From: Ctenosaura bakeri | Lineage: Eukaryota; Chordata; Lepidosauria; Squamata; Iguanidae | DNA length: 64,000 bases | Assembly (NCBI GenBank): GCA_948474755.1 | Contig: CAOLHI010000481.1 | Span: 1,178,001-1,242,000 of the forward strand | Direction of reading: 5' to 3' | In this document: in pieces, positions 1-11,689 of the stretch | Layout: each line of letters begins with the position of its first letter | Numbering within the stretch: position 1 is the first letter of the stretch | The notes under the pieces: model-generated | The model's database searches: none | What the model was told of the DNA's origin: nothing | What the model saw: the letters and a program-made list of their open reading frames with translations, nothing else | Program-made: the position numbers and the translations under genes

Positions 1-175
1 TAGTTATTCTGTGGGGCTAAAAGTCCTAAATTTCTAAACAAGGATTTTAAAAATGAAACAGGCAAATAGCTGAAAGAGAGGTGACACCTTTTAGTTCTGA
101 ACAACAACAGAGACTTCTTTAGAATAAATGAACAAATCAGTTGCAAAGGGTGACATAACAGTTGCAAGCACCTAC

Positions 176-342
176 CCTAATGATGATGACGTTGATCTCC
201 ACTGCCATTAACAACCCATAGAGCACAACCATAATTCCAGTGATGCAGACACGCAGCTGAGCAAAATATATCCCGTCTTGGCAATATTTGACCAGCTTGA
301 TGGTTTTGGTGACAAAGGCCATGATCCAGTACAGAAAGAGAG
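176..342 (-). CDS. ABCC9: ABCC9 (SUR2) coding exon 4
   Basis: Fourth coding exon, 167 nt. It begins after a CCCCAG acceptor and ends before a GTAGGT donor at position 175. Its first two bases complete an alanine codon, followed by [20 protein letters not shown] and then a hydrophobic stretch ending [11 protein letters not shown], which corresponds to SUR2 residues around 140-192. It supplies the last two membrane helices of TMD0, the domain that contacts the Kir6 pore subunit. The four exon lengths (145+142+122+167 coding nt) sum to 192 whole codons, so the reading frame is consistent. The SUR2 residue before the final arginine pair is recalled as arginine and reads as isoleucine here. The rest of the gene lies beyond the left edge. 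Confidence 0.9.
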
Positions 343-2740
343 CTGGGGCATATAAGGGAAAGAAAAACATGAAGTTGCATCATGCATACCTATATGATTT
401 ATCCCCTAAAGCTGTGGTGGGCAACCTCTGGCCCCATGGCCACACGCAGCCCTTGAAGTGCTTTCCTGTGGCCCATCACCAGATTCCAAAACTCTTCTGG
501 TTTCCATTCAACACTCTGCAGTTAAGATTGCCTTTTTGGCCTGTCATTTTTATCACCACCTCACTTTTGATATCTCTTCCTCCATTACCTTTTCCATATA
601 GGATTCAGTGAAAGCTTTGTTTTAACATCTAGATGTCTACACGACCTACCTCGCCCTACCTTTCAACCCTTGTTTCTTTTTACCAGTCTGTTCAAGATCT
701 GCATTCTAGGAATTCTAGCTTTTCACCCAACCAAGAGTTTCCACTTCCTTTGCAGGGCTTCCCCTTTGTTCAATCGCTGCTCAGTACTCTTGAACTTGCC
801 TCCTTGAACATTTACCAAGTGCTCATTCCTTTGTTATTTTTAAATCTCAATTAAAACTTTTTCATTTTCCAAAGGTTTTGGAATTTTAGTTTAATTTTTT
901 TTATAATTTTATATATTTTGATTACATGTATTTATCTGTTTGCTTCCTATTATATTGTAATTGTTTTGTATTTTATCTGGATAATCTGTTTTACAACTGT
1001 ATGGGCTAGTTTTATTATTAATTCCTTCTCCCTGTGTTTGTGTGTGTATAAATATGTTTTTGATTGCATGCCTTTTGTAAGCAATTCATTTAAGTTTCTG
1101 AAATAACAAGCTATCCCTTCCTCAGCAGTGCCCAAAGTGAGAAGAAAGAAGGAAAGAGAGAGAAGGAAGCAGATAACTGACAGGGAATAAGAGAGCCACA
1201 GAAAGAGAGTAAGATAAGGGGTGGGCTCCCCTACTTTTGACTCTGCCTCTGTCCCCTAGCATGCAACTCCCAACCAATTTCCTTGGCAGAAAAAAGAAAG
1301 TTGCCAACCTTTGCTCTAACCAAAGCCAAACCAGCAATTAAAGAAGAGGTAACTAGCTTAGGAACAAATTGCATGGAATCTGGAATGCTTTGTCTTGATG
1401 CAGCAATGTGTTTTGGGTACAGCTCTGTTGGGTGTGCACAGCTCCCTGCTTGCTTTGATTCTCCCTTCTATTCCCAATTGAGAAAAACGGAAAGTCCTTA
1501 AATGCATGTATTCCCTGGCATCAGATAGGTTTACTTATTCCCACCATGTGAAAAAAATTGGGATGGGCCTTCCCACCATACACTTAAGAGAACTGTAGGA
1601 ATGCATAAGGCAATGTGGAATGGAGTAGCGGTCTATACTAGGGGTGGATATGGTGAGGGTTTTGCTTGGACCACTGTATACTGTCCAAATTTGGCAACAT
1701 AAATGAAAACTCTGCCACCATGTATAGTGTAAATCAAGTAGCATGTAGAACCTGCAGTTTCTTTTAAGGATGAATCATGTTTCCAGATGGCTTGTAAACC
1801 CTTGGAAAAACCTTGAAACCTCGGCTTTCAGTTCTGCTGGGTTTAATTCTTTATTTAAATTAAAATTTATATGGCCACTTGTCAATGAATATTCTCCAGG
1901 TGGTATACAGAGCAAAAAGGTGGAAATCTAGTAATGTTAAGCTGTAGTCAATCAAACAAACAAACAAACAAACTTTCTCAAATAAAAGTAACAGGGATGG
2001 CAGATGGCCATGGTAATACGTAGCTAAGCAAAGAAATGTTCATTCCAAGAGTATCTGTGATTTTATTCTTGACAGTAAAAATGTCCCCACTGGCTTAAAT
2101 ACCATGCAGGTAATCTGTGGGATTCATGCAATCCTGGACAACTGCAGTGACACTTATAAGTTCATTCCTCAGTCGTCTGGTTGGACAAAGCACCTATCAA
2201 TGTTTCTCATTAGTTTCTAGCAGTGATCAGTTGAGATGGGGAAGTGAGTTGAAATATGTTTATGTATGGAGTGTGTATGTGCACATCTGTATAAAATAGA
2301 AAGATCAAAAGGGAAAGCAGAATTTAGGCCACAACCACACCCAGCTCTCTCTATCCACAATGCAAAGATAGTTCATCCCTGCTTTCCCAGAACAGTCAAA
2401 GCAATTTCTAAATTGTTAGATATCAATTTAGATACACAGATATGCTCAATATACAAGTTTGTTTTAAAAAATAAACTGTATGAAGAGTTGTTTGAATATA
2501 TAATATGTAAGATATAAATATAGATATAGATAAAAGCCAGCATGGTGTAGTGATCTGAATGTTGGATATGACCCTGGAGGGTTTGATTCCCCACTCAGCC
2601 ATGGAAACCCATTGGGTGATCTTGGGCATGTCACACACTCTCAGCCCCAGAAAACTCCATGATAAATTCACTTTAAAGTCACTATAAGTCAGAAACAACT
2701 TGAAAGGACACAACAACAAATAGGTATTAATAACACTCAC
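343..2740 (-). other. ABCC9: ABCC9 intron 3
   Basis: No exon is visible. Around 390-1330 lies AT-rich, old-looking repeat-like DNA, including a purine-rich patch near 1135-1180. There is a short CAAA run near 1952-1972. A tRNA-derived SINE occupies about 2534-2711. The small open frames here do not resemble known proteins. Confidence 0.7.
2534..2711 (+). repeat. tRNA-derived SINE (tail ends AACTTGAAAGGACACAACAA)
   Basis: The 5' part has an RNA polymerase III A-box-like segment (TGGTGTAGTG) and a B-box-like segment (GGTTTGATTCC), then CCACTCAGCCATGGAAACCC and a tail of the form CATAAGTCAGAAACAACTTG. The same sequence recurs about ten times in the window in both orientations. The body ends in a CAACAA simple tail. 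It lies in ABCC9 intron 3, antisense to the gene. Confidence 0.8.
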
Positions 2741-2862
2741 CAAGAAGTAGCTTGGGAAAATTTGATGTCTCGATGTTGTGGTAATATATTATTGATGTTG
2801 TAGCAGCTACAAATCCCATTATGGCAGGAAGAAAAAGATGGAGGTGGCGAGTGTACAGCCGT
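2741..2862 (-). CDS. ABCC9: ABCC9 (SUR2) coding exon 3
   Basis: A 122-nt exon between a TTCTGTCTAG acceptor and a GTGAGT donor. On the minus strand it encodes [20 protein letters not shown] followed by [16 protein letters not shown]. The [14 protein letters not shown] stretch is highly conserved in both SUR1 and SUR2; the residues before it (HLHLF rather than HLHLY) fit SUR2. It forms a TMD0 membrane helix and an external loop. The phase matches exons 2 and 4. Confidence 0.92.
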
Positions 2863-3016
2863 CTAGACAGAATAAAAGGAATATCAAAAACATCTCTTGG
2901 CTGCAAAGTAGGGGAGTCAAAGAGATGCTTGACCTCATCTCTTCCTTGAATTCAGTAATCAACCTTGAACAATCCACATGGCCTCAATGCCTCCTTCAAT
3001 GGTATGGTAGAAATTA

Positions 3017-3411
3017 GTGGAGAGCCAGTATGGTATAGTGATTTGAGCACTGGAGTATGTTCTCGTGATCGGTAACATTTCCGCACTAGATTTTTACAGC
3101 GCTATTATTCCACTTTCAACATCCTATGGATCCTGGGGTTTGCAGTTTAGGGAGGGGCCAGGCGTCCCCTTCCAAAACTGCAAACCCCAGGATTCCATAG
3201 GATGTTGAAAGTGGAATAATAGCGCTATAAAAGTTTAGTGCGGAAATGGTTCAGGACTCAGCCATGGAGACCCACTGGGTGACCTTGAGCAAGTCACGTT
3301 CTCTCAGCATAAGAGAAAGGCCATGGCAAACCCCCTCTGAAGAAATTTGTGAGAAAACTCTGAGATAGCTTCCCTTATGGTCAACATAAATCAGAAACAA
3401 TTTGAAAGCAC
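3017..3411 (+). repeat. tRNA-derived SINE split by a foldback element
   Basis: The SINE head (GCCAGTATGGTATAGTG and onward, 3017-3073) and its body (ACTCAGCCATGGAGACCCAC and onward, 3250-3411) are the same family as the SINE at 2534. They are separated by the foldback element at 3076-3249, so the SINE was there first. Confidence 0.75.
3076..3249. mobile_element. Foldback DNA transposon, copy 1
   Basis: A near-palindrome. It starts CATTTCCGCACTAGATTTTT and ends with the complementary TTTAGTGCGGAAATG. The arms carry TATTATTCCACTTTCAACATC and its reverse complement. The centre is short and rich in GGGGCC-like sequence. It has no coding capacity. Inserted in a SINE in ABCC9 intron 2. Confidence 0.8.
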
Positions 3412-4274
3412 ACAACAGAAACTAATAATTATTATAGCCATGATTCAAACTTGCATTTGTGTTGTGTGAATCTATGCTCACATAGTTAAGTGGCAGTTGG
3501 GCTATACTGCCCTTTTGCTGAATAACGACATTGTTCAGCCAGCTGCACATCTGCAATTAAGCCTATTGTTTCTGCAATCCCAGTGAATCAACTGGTACAT
3601 TGACAACACTTTTAAGTAATTATGAACTGCTAGCCAAACTGCTCTCTTCTGCCAGGGAGGCTTTTAAGAGGATTGTGTTCTTTGTGTTTCACTCCTGCAA
3701 ATGAGTTCCTATAATTTCTAATGGTCTGGGCAGTTTACCTCATTTATGCACCTTGTGCCCATGGCCTGAAGTACATTTCCTTTGTTTGTTTCTTTATTTA
3801 TTCATTTTTAAATATTATCCCTTTGCATTTTAACATATGCACATGGTTTTGTGCCTGCTTGATTTCTCAGAAATCCCCTCTAAACCTTGCAAATGCATGA
3901 AAGTTTGAGTGGAGGTGCAAAAATACTACTTTTTTGAGACTTCTGAGTCCAATGACATTGGTGCATACAGTTCTATTCCATTCAGAGCATTTCCACACCA
4001 GAGTGGAAGAGTGTTTCATCACGTGTTGTGAGCGGTGTTTTTTGATCTGACTTACTCTGATTTTACCGGATTGTTATCTGCACACTCTCCAGTTTCTGTT
4101 GAAGTAATGTGAAAATTGTTTGCTGCTTCTGCTCCGTCAGTTTTCATGAAACTCCTATCCTCCTCCCATTCCCTCCCTTGCTCCACACCGCCGCCTCTGA
4201 TTGGTTAACTTTTTTTAAAAAAACCCATTGCTACATATCAGCGGAGGTACTTTAGTTCCTTCTTACACAAGATG

Positions 4275-4425
4275 AGCCCCCACCTGAGTCTTGGAAATGT
4301 ATATTACGTGTTATAAATAAATCATATAGTATCAGCTAGTAAAACTGCTAGTAAAATTACTGTGTTGCGAAATGATGCATGTCTAAAAAGTGTGTGACCA
4401 ACATGAAAAGTTTGGAAAGCTCTGG
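4275..4425. mobile_element. Truncated hAT-like nonautonomous element
   Basis: This stretch matches the right half of the element at 20664-20964. Shared words include TCTTGGAAATGTAT, GTAAAATTACTGTGTT and AAAATGATGCATGTC-like sequence, and both end GTTTGGAAAGCTCTG. The left terminus present in the other copy is missing here. It lies in ABCC9 intron 2. Confidence 0.6.
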
Positions 4426-5033
4426 TGTAGATAGCCAGAAATTGAAAAGCAACCATCCTGAGGATCCCAACATATTTCATTGTATTCCAGCACCTGCCCT
4501 GTGGTTGAGGGGTGGAGACAGGAGCGGACAGAAATGATGCCAGGGAAAGGTGGGAATGCCCAGAGAGAACCACCTCTGTGTGTACATCTTCCGAATGTTG
4601 TCAGAAACGCAGCTGAACCGGTTTTTGTGCTTTACATTGAAGTTTTCCTGGTTTTACAATACATTCGTTTTAAGTCAATAGTAATCAAGAGCTCAAACCG
4701 TGCGAATCTGCAGAGGAAACATCGATACTAACTGGTTTAACATGCAGCCGTAACAGCAAGAATACGATGCCAGTGCGAAAGTGTGTGGGAAAAGCCCTAG
4801 TCTTCACTGTTCAGATTTTAATGTGGTTTATGTGTATTTTACTTCTCTGGAATACATGGCAAAGCTTCACAAACACATGACTTTCCAAGGCAAAGCAATG
4901 AGTCTCAAAAGGTGGATAACGGACACCTTTGCTAAGAATCTCAACATCAACAAAATTCATTTCCATCCCTAGGTTGGACCCTATGAAAGATCTTAGGCTA
5001 CTCAACACAATTAGCAAGGATTTTTGTTCTTAC

Positions 5034-5175
5034 GTATCTGAAACGATGCCTTCTCCTATTTCGCACACATGAACAAAGAGCAGGGTAAATGTCAGGATCC
5101 ACCGCAAATTGTGTCCAGGAAAGTGAAGCCATGTGTTGTGATGAATCTGAACTTTGGAGCTTTGAGTTCCCCATC
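5034..5175 (-). CDS. ABCC9: ABCC9 (SUR2) coding exon 2
   Basis: A 142-nt exon between a TTGTTTCAG acceptor and a GTAAGA donor. It encodes [20 protein letters not shown], then [20 protein letters not shown] and EGIVSDT. Its first two bases complete a glycine codon begun in exon 1. [17 protein letters not shown] and VHVCEI are the SUR2 form; SUR1 as recalled has STWLHFPG and LVCEIAEG. The segment contains a membrane helix of TMD0. Confidence 0.93.
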
Positions 5176-5427
5176 CTGAAACAAAGAATGCATAAAGCAG
5201 CACTGAAAGGCAGAGCCTGAGCTGAAGGAAAGATGAGTCTGTTCAGTATCATTTTCTCCCATTTTTAAATGTTGGTATCTCACCTTTGTTTTACTCCATT
5301 TTAGGAGGAAACTTGCAAAGTTTGGAAAGCTATTATTAAAAATGAATCTAATAATGTTCTCAACCACTTCTATAAACCAAAATCAATGGATACAACTATT
5401 CCCAGGACGTAAAGGATCATGTTGTGC

Positions 5428-6268
5428 TTGCTGCTCAAAATGACCTTGACAGATTGGAGAGCTGGGCTAAGGTTAACAAAATGAATTTCAACAGAGAGAA
5501 ATGTAAGGTTCTACATCCAGGCAGAAAAAAATGCAATGCAAAAATATAGGACGGGAGACACCTGTCTGGACAACAGAACATGTGAAAGGGATCTAGAAGT
5601 CTTGGTAGACAGAAGCCAAACATGAGTCAGCAGTGTGATGTGACAATCAAGAAAGCCAATACAATTCTTGGTTGTATCAATAGGAGTATGGTGTATAGAT
5701 TGGGGAAAGTCATAGCACCACTCTATTCTGCTTTGGTCAGACCTCATCTGGAATACAGTGCCCAGTTTTGGAAATCTCATTTCAAGAAGGATATTGGCAA
5801 GCTGGAACATGTCCAGAGGAGGGTGACCAAAATGGTGGAGGGTCTGGAAGCCATGCCCTATGAAAAGTGGCTTACGGAGCTGGGTATGTTTAGTCTGCAG
5901 AAGAGAAGGTTAAAAGGGGACATGATAGCCATGTCTAAATATTTGAAAGGATGTCATATTGAAGAGGGAACAGACTTATTTTCCACTGCTCCAGAAACTA
6001 GGACAATGAGCAATGGATTCAAGCTGCAGAAAAAAAGATTCCACCTGAACCTCAGGAGGAACTTCCTGAGGGTGAGAGCTGTTTGGCAGTGGAATAGGCT
6101 GCCTCGGAGTGTGATGAAGTCTCCTTCTTTGGAGGTTTTTAAGGAGAGGTTGGATGGCCATCTGTTGGGAGTGCTTTGATGTGTGTTCCTGCATGGCAGA
6201 ATGGGGTTGGACTAGATGGCCCCTGTAGTCTCTTCCAACTCTATTGTCCTATGATTCCATGATTCTAT
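5428..6268 (+). mobile_element. CR1 LINE, 3' fragment with open C-terminal frame
   Basis: The end of a CR1 reverse transcriptase frame followed by the CR1 3' end. Positions 5622-6179 remain open for 185 codons and contain the CR1 C-terminal signature ([70 protein letters not shown]). The 3' end reads GGGTTGGACTAGATGGCCCC, then CTCTTCCAACTCTATTGTCC and the ATTCTATG tail. 5'-truncated, as is usual for CR1. It lies in ABCC9 intron 1, opposite in strand to the gene. It is a transposon remnant, not a host gene. Confidence 0.93.
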
Positions 6269-6660
6269 GTGTCAGTTGGAAGCAGATACATATTAACACT
6301 AGAAAGCTTTGCTCTAGAAATCTATTGCAATTACTGTTATAAGTATTAACGACACGTAAGATAGGTGTAAAGCATGACAAGATCCAAGCCTACAGATACA
6401 ACTTCAGCTTTAGGTTGTTACAGTCCTAATTGTCAAAGAGTGGCCCAAGGGGCCAAATCTATGTGGGAGAATAAGCTCAGCATCCTGAACAGCTCCTTTC
6501 AAGTCTAGAGTCAAAAGGAATTCACCTCCACACCAACACTGGAGCCACCAAATGCTCCTGGCCATATATATGAAGGAACATCATAAACGTTCTTAATGGA
6601 ATGAGGAAAATTGTTTTTGTTATAGCAAGTTACACAGATATTAGCAGCTTGGTTACTTAC

Positions 6661-6827
6661 CAATGAATAATATAGGAAAGGTGATAAATAAGAGGAAAAC
6701 ATGAGGTACCAAGTTGAGGGCATCCAGAAAACAGACATTACTTAAGAGGCCATTGCTCATATTGTAGGCAGAAGGATTGTCATTGCCACAAAATGCAAGT
6801 TTCATTTCTTCTGTTGAGACAGCTGCA
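6661..6827 (-). CDS. ABCC9: ABCC9 (SUR2) first coding exon
   Basis: The start codon is at 6805-6803 and the coding part is 6805-6661, ending before a GTAAGT donor. The protein begins [20 protein letters not shown] and continues [18 protein letters not shown], matching the SUR2 N-terminus and first membrane helix. A strong acceptor (CTTTTGCTTTTGACAG) lies at about 6843-6828, so 22 nt of 5' UTR belong to this exon and an upstream non-coding exon is implied. An in-frame ATG at 6847 would then lie in the intron and is not used. The product is the sulfonylurea receptor 2 subunit of ATP-sensitive K+ channels of muscle and vessels, an ABC-C protein whose TMD0 lies in the plasma membrane. N10-P-S cannot serve as a sequon; N15-M-S can. 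Confidence 0.92.
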
Positions 6828-7119
6828 CTGTCAAAAGCAAAAGACACAAGAAAAGTTGTGATAAAAAGCAGAGAAAGTTTCTCACAGATGCTCTTTCTCA
6901 GCCAAAATATAAAAACCCTATTGCCAACCTCCCTGCAAAGATCTGGTTTTGGGGCAAGGGGGGGTGGAGTTCAGAGGTAATTGCACGTCTTCCAGTTCTT
7001 CTGGGATAAGTAGTTCCACCAGTGGTAGCATTCAACTGGCTACTGGTTGTGGGTGCAATCAACACGTGCATGTTAATTTGCATATGTACCTTGCAAAATC
7101 TGAAAAGTCCCTTGGGATA

Positions 7120-7592
7120 ATGGTAGGGTTGCCAGAACTCAGGGCCCAGCCTTGAGCCTCCACTTTTTATGAGTCATCTCCAGGGCACAGGTTGTCACTC
7201 TACTGCTTAGATTCCCGTTCTTGTACTACCCTCAGGCCCTTAATCCGAGCCATATCCCTTCGTCTCTTCTCTGCTAGATAGGTAAATATCACCCCACTTC
7301 GCCCTACACTTCTCACTATCCAATTTTATCTTCCTTTCTTTCAGTTAGCCTTGTATGATTGTGAGACGTCATGAATCTTGTGTGTGATTAGGATATTCCT
7401 CAATAAAACAAAAACAGTTTTAAATCTCCAGCTGGTGTCCTTGCATTAGTACCAGTATACACAGATGTAAAAGATCCTGCTAGGTTACCCACCCCTTCAC
7501 AACCCTCCCTTTGGCCTAATAATTCCCCAACTTTCCATGGGGGCATTGGTATTGCAGGTGGACCCTTGAGTCCCCCACTTCTGGGGGTAACA
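7120..7592 (+). mobile_element. LTR fragment, type D
   Basis: A pyrimidine-rich stretch with AATAAA at 7402-7407 and a 3' end reading TCCCCCACTTCTGGGGGTAA CA, an LTR-like TAACA terminus shared with the LTRs at 44030, 45948 and 28529. The left boundary is uncertain because no clear TG start or target duplication is seen. No internal coding sequence adjoins it, so it is a solo or broken LTR. The same sequence, split, flanks the LTR at 28529-29370. Confidence 0.6.
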
Positions 7593-8376
7593 GACAGTCA
7601 TACATTGATCTCAAAGAGCAAGAGTCTTTTGCCAGTGATAGACATCATTTGTACAAAGTTTCAGTACGATATCTCAAACCATTCAAAAGTTATGAAAACA
7701 ACTGATAGCCAAAAAAAAAAAAATGTACTCTGCACTTGATACTTCTGCACATGGCAAGAACATACAAATGAATGATGCTGAGTGGCTGAGAGAAAGCATG
7801 TGCTACTGAGCATACAGCCAGAAGCCACCTTCATAGCTTCATCGAACTCTAGCTTCATCCAACAGAGTCCACAATAAAAAATACTGTAATAGGAGTGTGC
7901 ACATTTACTTTTTTCTTACTTGTGTCCAAATTTGAAGACCCCTGATGAGCAACTTTAAATTAAGTATTCGTTGCACTTTAGTGTTTTAAAATCTTGTGTT
8001 AAATCTTGGTGGTCCATGACAACAAAAGCTATTTAAAGGGGATCAATAGTAAAGAAAGATTAAGAACTGCCGATCTCGATAGCAGGATGAAGAGGCTAAC
8101 ATGATGAAAAACTCATCCCAAGTCTCTAGATGAAACTGCACAAAAAGTAACGTTGCTGTCTTAATGACACTGTTTTCTTAGAGTAAATCTTGTTGAGTAT
8201 AATGAGGGTTGTTTTTGAAAAAATGTGCATAGCATTGCACAGAGCTTGGGCAGTTCCTTTTTTTTGTTTTTAACAACAATGTCCAAAAATGGGAAAATTT
8301 CCAGGCTCTGCAGCTATATTGTCAAATTCAAAAATTAATACATTTGTTTGAGTGTACAGCAGAACAGTACATAGGG
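7593..8376. other. Intergenic, nothing recognised
   Basis: AT-rich sequence with short poly-A and poly-T runs and no convincing exon, RNA gene or repeat family. A stretch near 7915-8080 resembles the ends of an old transposon but lacks clear termini. Confidence 0.5.
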
Positions 8377-8579
8377 TTTGGTTCAGTGGTTTGAGCACTG
8401 GACTACAACTGTGGAAATCAGGGTTCAGTTCCCTGCTCAGCTGTGGAAACCCACTACGTGACTTTGGGCACATCACACACTCTCAGCTCCCAGGAATTCC
8501 TCAGCTCCCAGGAATTCCCGCGATAGCTTAGCCTTAGTGTTGCCATAAGTAAGAGACGACTTGAAGGCACAAAAAAACA
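8377..8579 (+). repeat. tRNA-derived SINE with small internal duplication
   Basis: Same family as the copy at 2534 (GGTTCAGTTCCCTGCTCAGC, then GAAACCCACTACGTGAC, then GACTTGAAGGCACA). The segment TCAGCTCCCAGGAATTCC occurs twice in a row at about 8484-8519. Confidence 0.75.
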
Positions 8580-9329
8580 AGAAGAGCAGGACAAACTTTG
8601 GCTTGTCATTCCCTACCCCTCATCCCATTGTCTGATATAAAATGCTTTCTGAAGAAACTCATATCTTCTTCAATATACTACAAGCAGCCCACTCTCACAT
8701 GTCAGAAATCCAGATCAAATCCTATTTCTCAGCTTACCTATTTGCATTTGTCAGATAAACAATTCCACATGTCACATTCTGCTTTGAATGATTAAAACTG
8801 GACACTTCTAGATAATATTTCAGGAACACGTATTCTTCTTTGCCCCCTTCCTCACATCAACCGTTGACAGTTTATATTTAATGTGCATATCAAAAAGCAA
8901 CTGAACATGTTGCAAAGAACATTGGATTGAACACAGGTGCAACCACATTTAGAGCAGAACCACTGAAACCAATGAAACTGCCTTACATGTGACTAAACCT
9001 GAATTCAACCCTTTGGGTTTTTTCTTCTTCTGCTACTCCCCCCCCCCCATAGTTGCTGTTTAGATCTAAGTAAGTCAGGACATGTTCCCATCAAAATCAC
9101 CCTTTTTCCTCTCCAGTAAATTTCAATCAGAGAGATCCAGCATGTGTTGAACCCAGCTCCACTGATGTTAACACATTCAGCAAAAGTGTCAGCTGCAATC
9201 CTACCTAGGAAGCCCTTAGAAGTAAATGGGCCTCACATCCAAGTCAACATCCTTATGATACCACTGCAACGTTTTTGGCTGGATCACCATAGACAAATAG
9301 ACAGAAATATAAATACGTCTAGTATAACT

Positions 9330-9552
9330 TGTTCTTGTTGTGTGCCTTCAAGTCATTTCCCAATTTATGGCACATCTAAGGCAAACTATCACAGGGTTTT
9401 CTTGGCAAGATTTGTTCAGAGGGGGATTGCCTTGGCCTTCCTCTGAGGCTGAGAGTGTGTGATGCACCCAACATCACCCAGTAGGTTTCCATGGCTGGGC
9501 AGGAATTCAAACCCTTCTCTCCAGAGTCCTAGTCCAATCCTCAAACCATTAC
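9330..9552 (-). repeat. tRNA-derived SINE, antisense
   Basis: The tail comes first (TTGTTGTGTGCCTTCAAGTC) and the pol III box region last, showing minus orientation. Same family as the SINE at 2534. Confidence 0.75.
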
Positions 9553-10599
9553 ATCCCGTTGGAACTACTAAGGAAAAATCACGATCACATCTGTGCTTAA
9601 CAACATTAAGAAAATAGCACTGCAAACCAACAATTCATAACTAATACAAAGGCAATTTGCAATAATATAAATAGCTCTTTTGCTTCTTTCTCTTCCGTTT
9701 TCTAAAGAAAAGCATCTGAAAACAGCCATTTGTGCGATTTTCAAAGCCATCATGCAACATTGCCTGCCGTTAGATATATGATAGAGTAAACTGGAGGGAA
9801 AACTTACTGTCAAAATTTCCAGAGAAGGAAAGAGAAGGACAAGGAGGAAAAGAAAAGAAGAAGAGGAAAGGACCAGGCAAGGAAGAATTTGTTCTCAGGA
9901 TGGCAAAGTTATTGGCACAGAGTTGTTGAAGAAAACCTAAAAACAGTTTTCAGCACTGAAGTGAAATACAGACAGGCTGGGGAAAATTTTGTCTCACAAG
10001 GTATAAGACAGAGAAAGGGAAAAGTTAACAGAGATTGACTTTCTCAGCCCAAATCAAACTTCTAAGAGCATCTTACCTTTCCATACTCTTATAAACACAC
10101 ACCCTGGCACAAAAGGCCAAACCAAACTTCTCTGGGTGGGACTGTTATCATTCAGAAGACAGCGATCTACTCTGCTAGAAGAAACCAACACACAAGACCC
10201 AGAAAAGAGTGGATTATTTTTAGGTTGGTGATGGGAAGATCAGCTGCTGCCTCCTATCGGGTTTCTGAAGTGTACAGATTCTTCTTGTCTTTCTTACACA
10301 TGCACTCAAGAGGGCAGGAAACAGGGAGAAACGGGCAACCTAAAAGCTTCTTTTGTTTTTAATTACTTATTTAAATGATTGGTTTTTTTTTAAAAAAGCC
10401 TACTTTCTTGGAGAGTTTCCTTTCTTCAGAGTATAATTTCTATCCTTCCTCTTTTTGGCATGACTTTTTGCACATTTAAAAGCTTCAGAACTGGTTGGTA
10501 TTCAACAGGTGAAGCTGGAGAAAAATTCTAGCTGCCTGTCCGCACAACCCTTAATAGGCAAGAATGATCCCAATAGAAGGAAGTACGTTTCAGGACTGC
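9553..10599. other. Intergenic, no gene seen
   Basis: Includes a purine-rich tract of about 65 nt around 9818-9885 (GGAAAGAGAAGGACAAGGAG and similar). No coding exon or known repeat was recognised apart from this. Confidence 0.5.
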
Positions 10600-11215
10600 C
10601 TAAATTGGTGCCAAAACACAGACTTGCCTCTCTTTTGAAATCTTCTGAAGAAACTCTTCTCTGTGTCTTCCCCGCTTGCATTTATGAGAGAAAGACTTCT
10701 TCGGCCATTTCCACACTACACTGTTATAGTGCTATTATTCCACTTTCAACTTCCTGTGGAATTCCGGTGTTTGTAGTTTACTGAGGCCAAAGAGTTCTCT
10801 GGCTGAGAATTCTAAATGCCGCTCTCTAAACTGCAAAACCCAGGATTCCATAGGAGGTTGAAAGTGGAATAAAAACACTATAACAGTGCAGTGCGGAAAT
10901 GGCCATAGTGGCTGCTCCCAGATTCTGGAACTCCTTTCCCAGAAATGCCAGACTGGCAACCTCCTTACAGGTAAAGGCCTCTGGGAATGGCTGTTTTTTT
11001 TTAAAAAAAAAAGAGGGGGGAATAGGCATTGTATATTGTGCAGGATTTATATTTCCTGTTGTCATTGCTTTTTAAGAAATGCATAATGTTTTTAATTTTA
11101 ATTTTTTTTCATAGTTTAATTGCTTTTTAACTTTTGTAGATCATGCATTTTTAATGGCAATTTTTCAAACTGAAACTGAGAAAAAAAGCAGGATATAAGT
11201 AACTGTGACAACAGC
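10600..11215 (+). mobile_element. L2-like LINE 3' fragment split by a foldback element
   Basis: The words GGCTGCTCCCAGATTCTGGAAC and ACTCCTTTCCCAGAAATGCC match the 3' part of the L2-like LINEs at 45115 and 50665 (there GGCTGCTCCCAGGCTGTG). It ends in AT-rich sequence with GGATATAAGTAACTG. The foldback element at 10703-10904 interrupts it. Confidence 0.5.
10703..10904. mobile_element. Foldback DNA transposon, copy 2
   Basis: A 202-bp element with ends GGCCATTTCCACACTACACT and the complementary GTGCAGTGCGGAAATGGCC. The middle carries the long-form core (ACTGAGGCCAAAGAGTTCTC). Arms include TTCCACTTTCAACTTCCTG and its complement. No coding capacity. Confidence 0.85.
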
Positions 11216-11501
11216 AGCAAGTTCAAAGCACATCCCATTCACATTGACTCAAAAGTGAGTTCTATTGTTGCAAAGGGGCTTCCCACAATGTGAGCACTGG
11301 ATTGCAGTCATAATGGACAAACTACACATCCTGGGAATATTAAAATATCATTGAATGTTACATGTCTAGTTTATGTATATGCATGCTTATTGTGTTTATT
11401 GTTGAAACAGTGAAAATCATTTACACCTAGAACTCATATTTGCTGCATTCTCATTGTCTTGGTCACTTTGCTGGTCCTTTTTCTTTGGAAGACTTCCCAC
11501 T

Positions 11502-11681
11502 CCCTTCCTTCCTCCTATCTATGTTGCAAGAAATTAACACAGTTACTTCTTTGAAAACTACCACAGATTTATAGTGTTTCTCAATTGATGTTTTAAGTCA
11601 TTGAAACATTAGAAATCTGTGGTAGTTTTCAAAGAAGTAGCTGTGTTAATCTCTTGTAGCATAGATAGGAGGAAGGAAGGG
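11502..11681. repeat. Imperfect inverted repeat, arms about 70 bp
   Basis: The left arm (about 11502-11572: CCTTCCTTCCTCCTATCTAT, then AACACAGTTACTTCTTTGAA) is the reverse complement of the right arm (about 11609-11681: TTCAAAGAAGTAGCTGTGTT, then ATAGATAGGAGGAAGGAAGG). The loop is about 36 nt. Not the same as the foldback transposons in this window. Confidence 0.8.
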
Positions 11682-11689
11682 GGAATAGA

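Noticed and set aside
390..1330. Possible hAT-like element with GGGCAACCT-type ends
   Set aside because: The two ends match only in a short core and no target duplication could be seen.
5622..6179. 185-codon open frame as a host gene
   Set aside because: The protein is the CR1 reverse transcriptase C-terminus and is followed directly by the CR1 3' end.
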